Shown here one piece after another: positions 4,846-5,622 of a stretch of DNA of 5,622 bases (its first letter is position 1; each line of letters starts with the position of its first letter). The stretch spans positions 1-5,622 of the forward strand of contig JAGGZB010000143.1 in the NCBI GenBank assembly GCA_021162225.1, written 5' to 3'. Source of the DNA: Candidatus Bathyarchaeota archaeon (GTDB lineage: Archaea; Thermoproteota; Bathyarchaeia; Bathyarchaeales; DTEX01). Made by a program: the position numbers and the translations under genes. Under the pieces are notes generated by a model, which had not been told where the DNA came from, did not search any database, and was given only the letters and a program-made list of their open reading frames with translations.

Positions 4846-4881
4846 AAATGATATAATACAGTCTGTGATTCTGATATATAG
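4846..4881. promoter_or_regulatory. Divergent promoters: interlocked TATA-like boxes
   Basis: Plus strand: gatataata (4850-4858) is centred about 27 bases before ATG 4882, predicting a leaderless transcript. Minus strand: ctatatatca (4881..4872) predicts a start near 4850, about 5 bases before TTG 4845. Each box lies over or next to the other gene's transcription start, so transcription of the two genes may be mutually exclusive. Confidence 0.45.
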
Positions 4882-5622
4882 ATGACGGCTCTTTTCGACA
4901 GTTTTAAGGAGGTGCGTCCATTTCTAGAACATCTCTATTCGGCTGCATCGTCCAAAGGGTTAGAGGATCCATGTCAGTTACGTGAGTATGAAGACGCCGT
5001 AAACGCTCTTACGAGATGTAGGCCGGTGAGAAATTACTTTGAACATGTTAAATCAGAGCGTTGGGAGGATGAAGGTCTTGAGTTCATGTCTACTTTAAGA
5101 GAATTGTCTGAAGAGATTGTAGGCACATTCCTCCGCGATGCGGAGAGATACAAGGATCCTTCAATTCCATTGAGATATCTAATAGAATTTTTTGATAATA
5201 AGACAGTTCTTTATCATGTTAAGGTTACTTTCTTAACTGATTATCTGCCACCAAGCTTGGACGATCGGCTAAAACTAGACCAGAGGACATCGCTGAGTGT
5301 AGCAAGCGGAGATGATCGAGCTCCCTTATACTACATTTTTGAGAAAGAAGACATACCCATAAGGTTTAGAGGATTTAAAAGCCTGGCTGAAGCCGAACAG
5401 AATCTTCAAAAGACATTTTCTATGGAAGTTGCCAAGTTATTGACGTCGCTTATATTGATAGGATGTAGGTGGATTGCGATAAAGGAAGTATTATTCGGAC
5501 CGCCTTACCCTTTTTGGCCGCATGAAGATGTCAAGGAGGTGGATGAAATGCCTTATTGGGAGACAATAACTTTCCCCGCTAAAGTTGAATTGAGGAGAAG
5601 TCTAGAGCGTGAAGATACTGCA
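4882..5622 (+). CDS. Unrecognised protein, first 247 residues, cut by the window edge
   Basis: The frame is open from ATG 4882 to the last base, with a TAG directly before the ATG, so this is the most upstream possible start. It begins MTALFDSFKEVRPFLEHLYS. An acidic, helical first part (1-105) includes ALTRCRPVRNYFEHVKSERW (42-61). Next is a mixed region with FLTDYLPPSLDDRLKLDQRT (117-136) and IFEKEDIPIRFRGFKSLAEA (152-171). A hydrophobic helix TSLILIGCRWIAIKEVLFG (188-206) follows, then an aromatic- and proline-rich stretch PPYPFWPHED (207-216) and MPYWETITFPAKVE (223-236). There is no signal peptide, zinc motif or recognisable nucleotide-binding site. I do not recognise the family. It lies on the helicase strand but about 740 bases away and appears to have its own promoter. 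Confidence 0.85.
   Translation, partial: MTALFDSFKEVRPFLEHLYSAASSKGLEDPCQLREYEDAVNALTRCRPVRNYFEHVKSERWEDEGLEFMSTLRELSEEIVGTFLRDAERYKDPSIPLRYLIEFFDNKTVLYHVKVTFLTDYLPPSLDDRLKLDQRTSLSVASGDDRAPLYYIFEKEDIPIRFRGFKSLAEAEQNLQKTFSMEVAKLLTSLILIGCRWIAIKEVLFGPPYPFWPHEDVKEVDEMPYWETITFPAKVELRRSLEREDTA

Noticed and set aside
4906..4914. A strong AAGGAGGTG inside the gene at 4882, suggesting a later start.
   Set aside because: No ATG, GTG or TTG follows at a useful distance, and the bases encode Lys-Glu-Val in frame. The leaderless ATG at 4882 fits better.
1..5622. CRISPR array, rRNA, intact tRNA, intact insertion sequence or replication origin.
   Set aside because: I saw no regularly spaced repeats, no cloverleaf or rRNA sequence, and no transposase with terminal inverted repeats.

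Overview
This window looks archaeal, most likely from a thermophilic Thermoproteota-type lineage. The evidence is AT-rich TATA-like boxes about 26 bases upstream of start codons with little or no leader, short GGTGG or GAGGTG ribosome-binding sites at other genes, heavy AGA/AGG arginine and ATA isoleucine codon use, and Lys/Glu/Ile-rich proteins. Phylum placement is inference; there is no marker gene here.

Layout. 1-400 (minus strand): the 5' end of an unknown gene running off the left edge, preceded by a broken small gene with one frameshift and one in-frame TAG. 434-447: an AT-rich shared promoter region. 459-900 (plus): a small Lys/Glu-rich helical protein gene that appears frameshifted. 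Past the shift it ends in a degraded zinc-ribbon tail, followed at an ATGA overlap by a 29-residue CxxC mini-protein. 927-1485: an intact DUF433/DUF5615 toxin-antitoxin pair overlapping by 20 bases. 1486-2074: no intact gene, but an AT-rich inverted repeat, a long imperfect hairpin, a well-initiated but broken fragment resembling the N-terminus of an archaeal tyrosine recombinase, and a fragment resembling a minimal nucleotidyltransferase. 2075-4141: a complete 688-residue superfamily 2 helicase with a DEIH box and an unassigned C-terminal region of about 200 residues. 4142-4560: debris and a 47-residue zinc-ribbon protein whose 3' end is a DNA-level paralogue of the one at 764-833. 4621-4845 (minus): a small unknown ORF. 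4882-5622 (plus): the first 247 residues of an unrecognised protein that runs off the right edge.

Together this reads as an accessory or defence-type island: toxin-antitoxin pair, ResIII-like helicase, recombinase debris and repeated small zinc-ribbon genes, with many decayed genes between the intact ones. The best candidate for something undescribed is the helicase with its unknown C-terminal region together with the unknown gene starting at 4882. They are on the same strand, but about 740 bases of debris and probably separate promoters lie between them, so a functional link is only a hypothesis.
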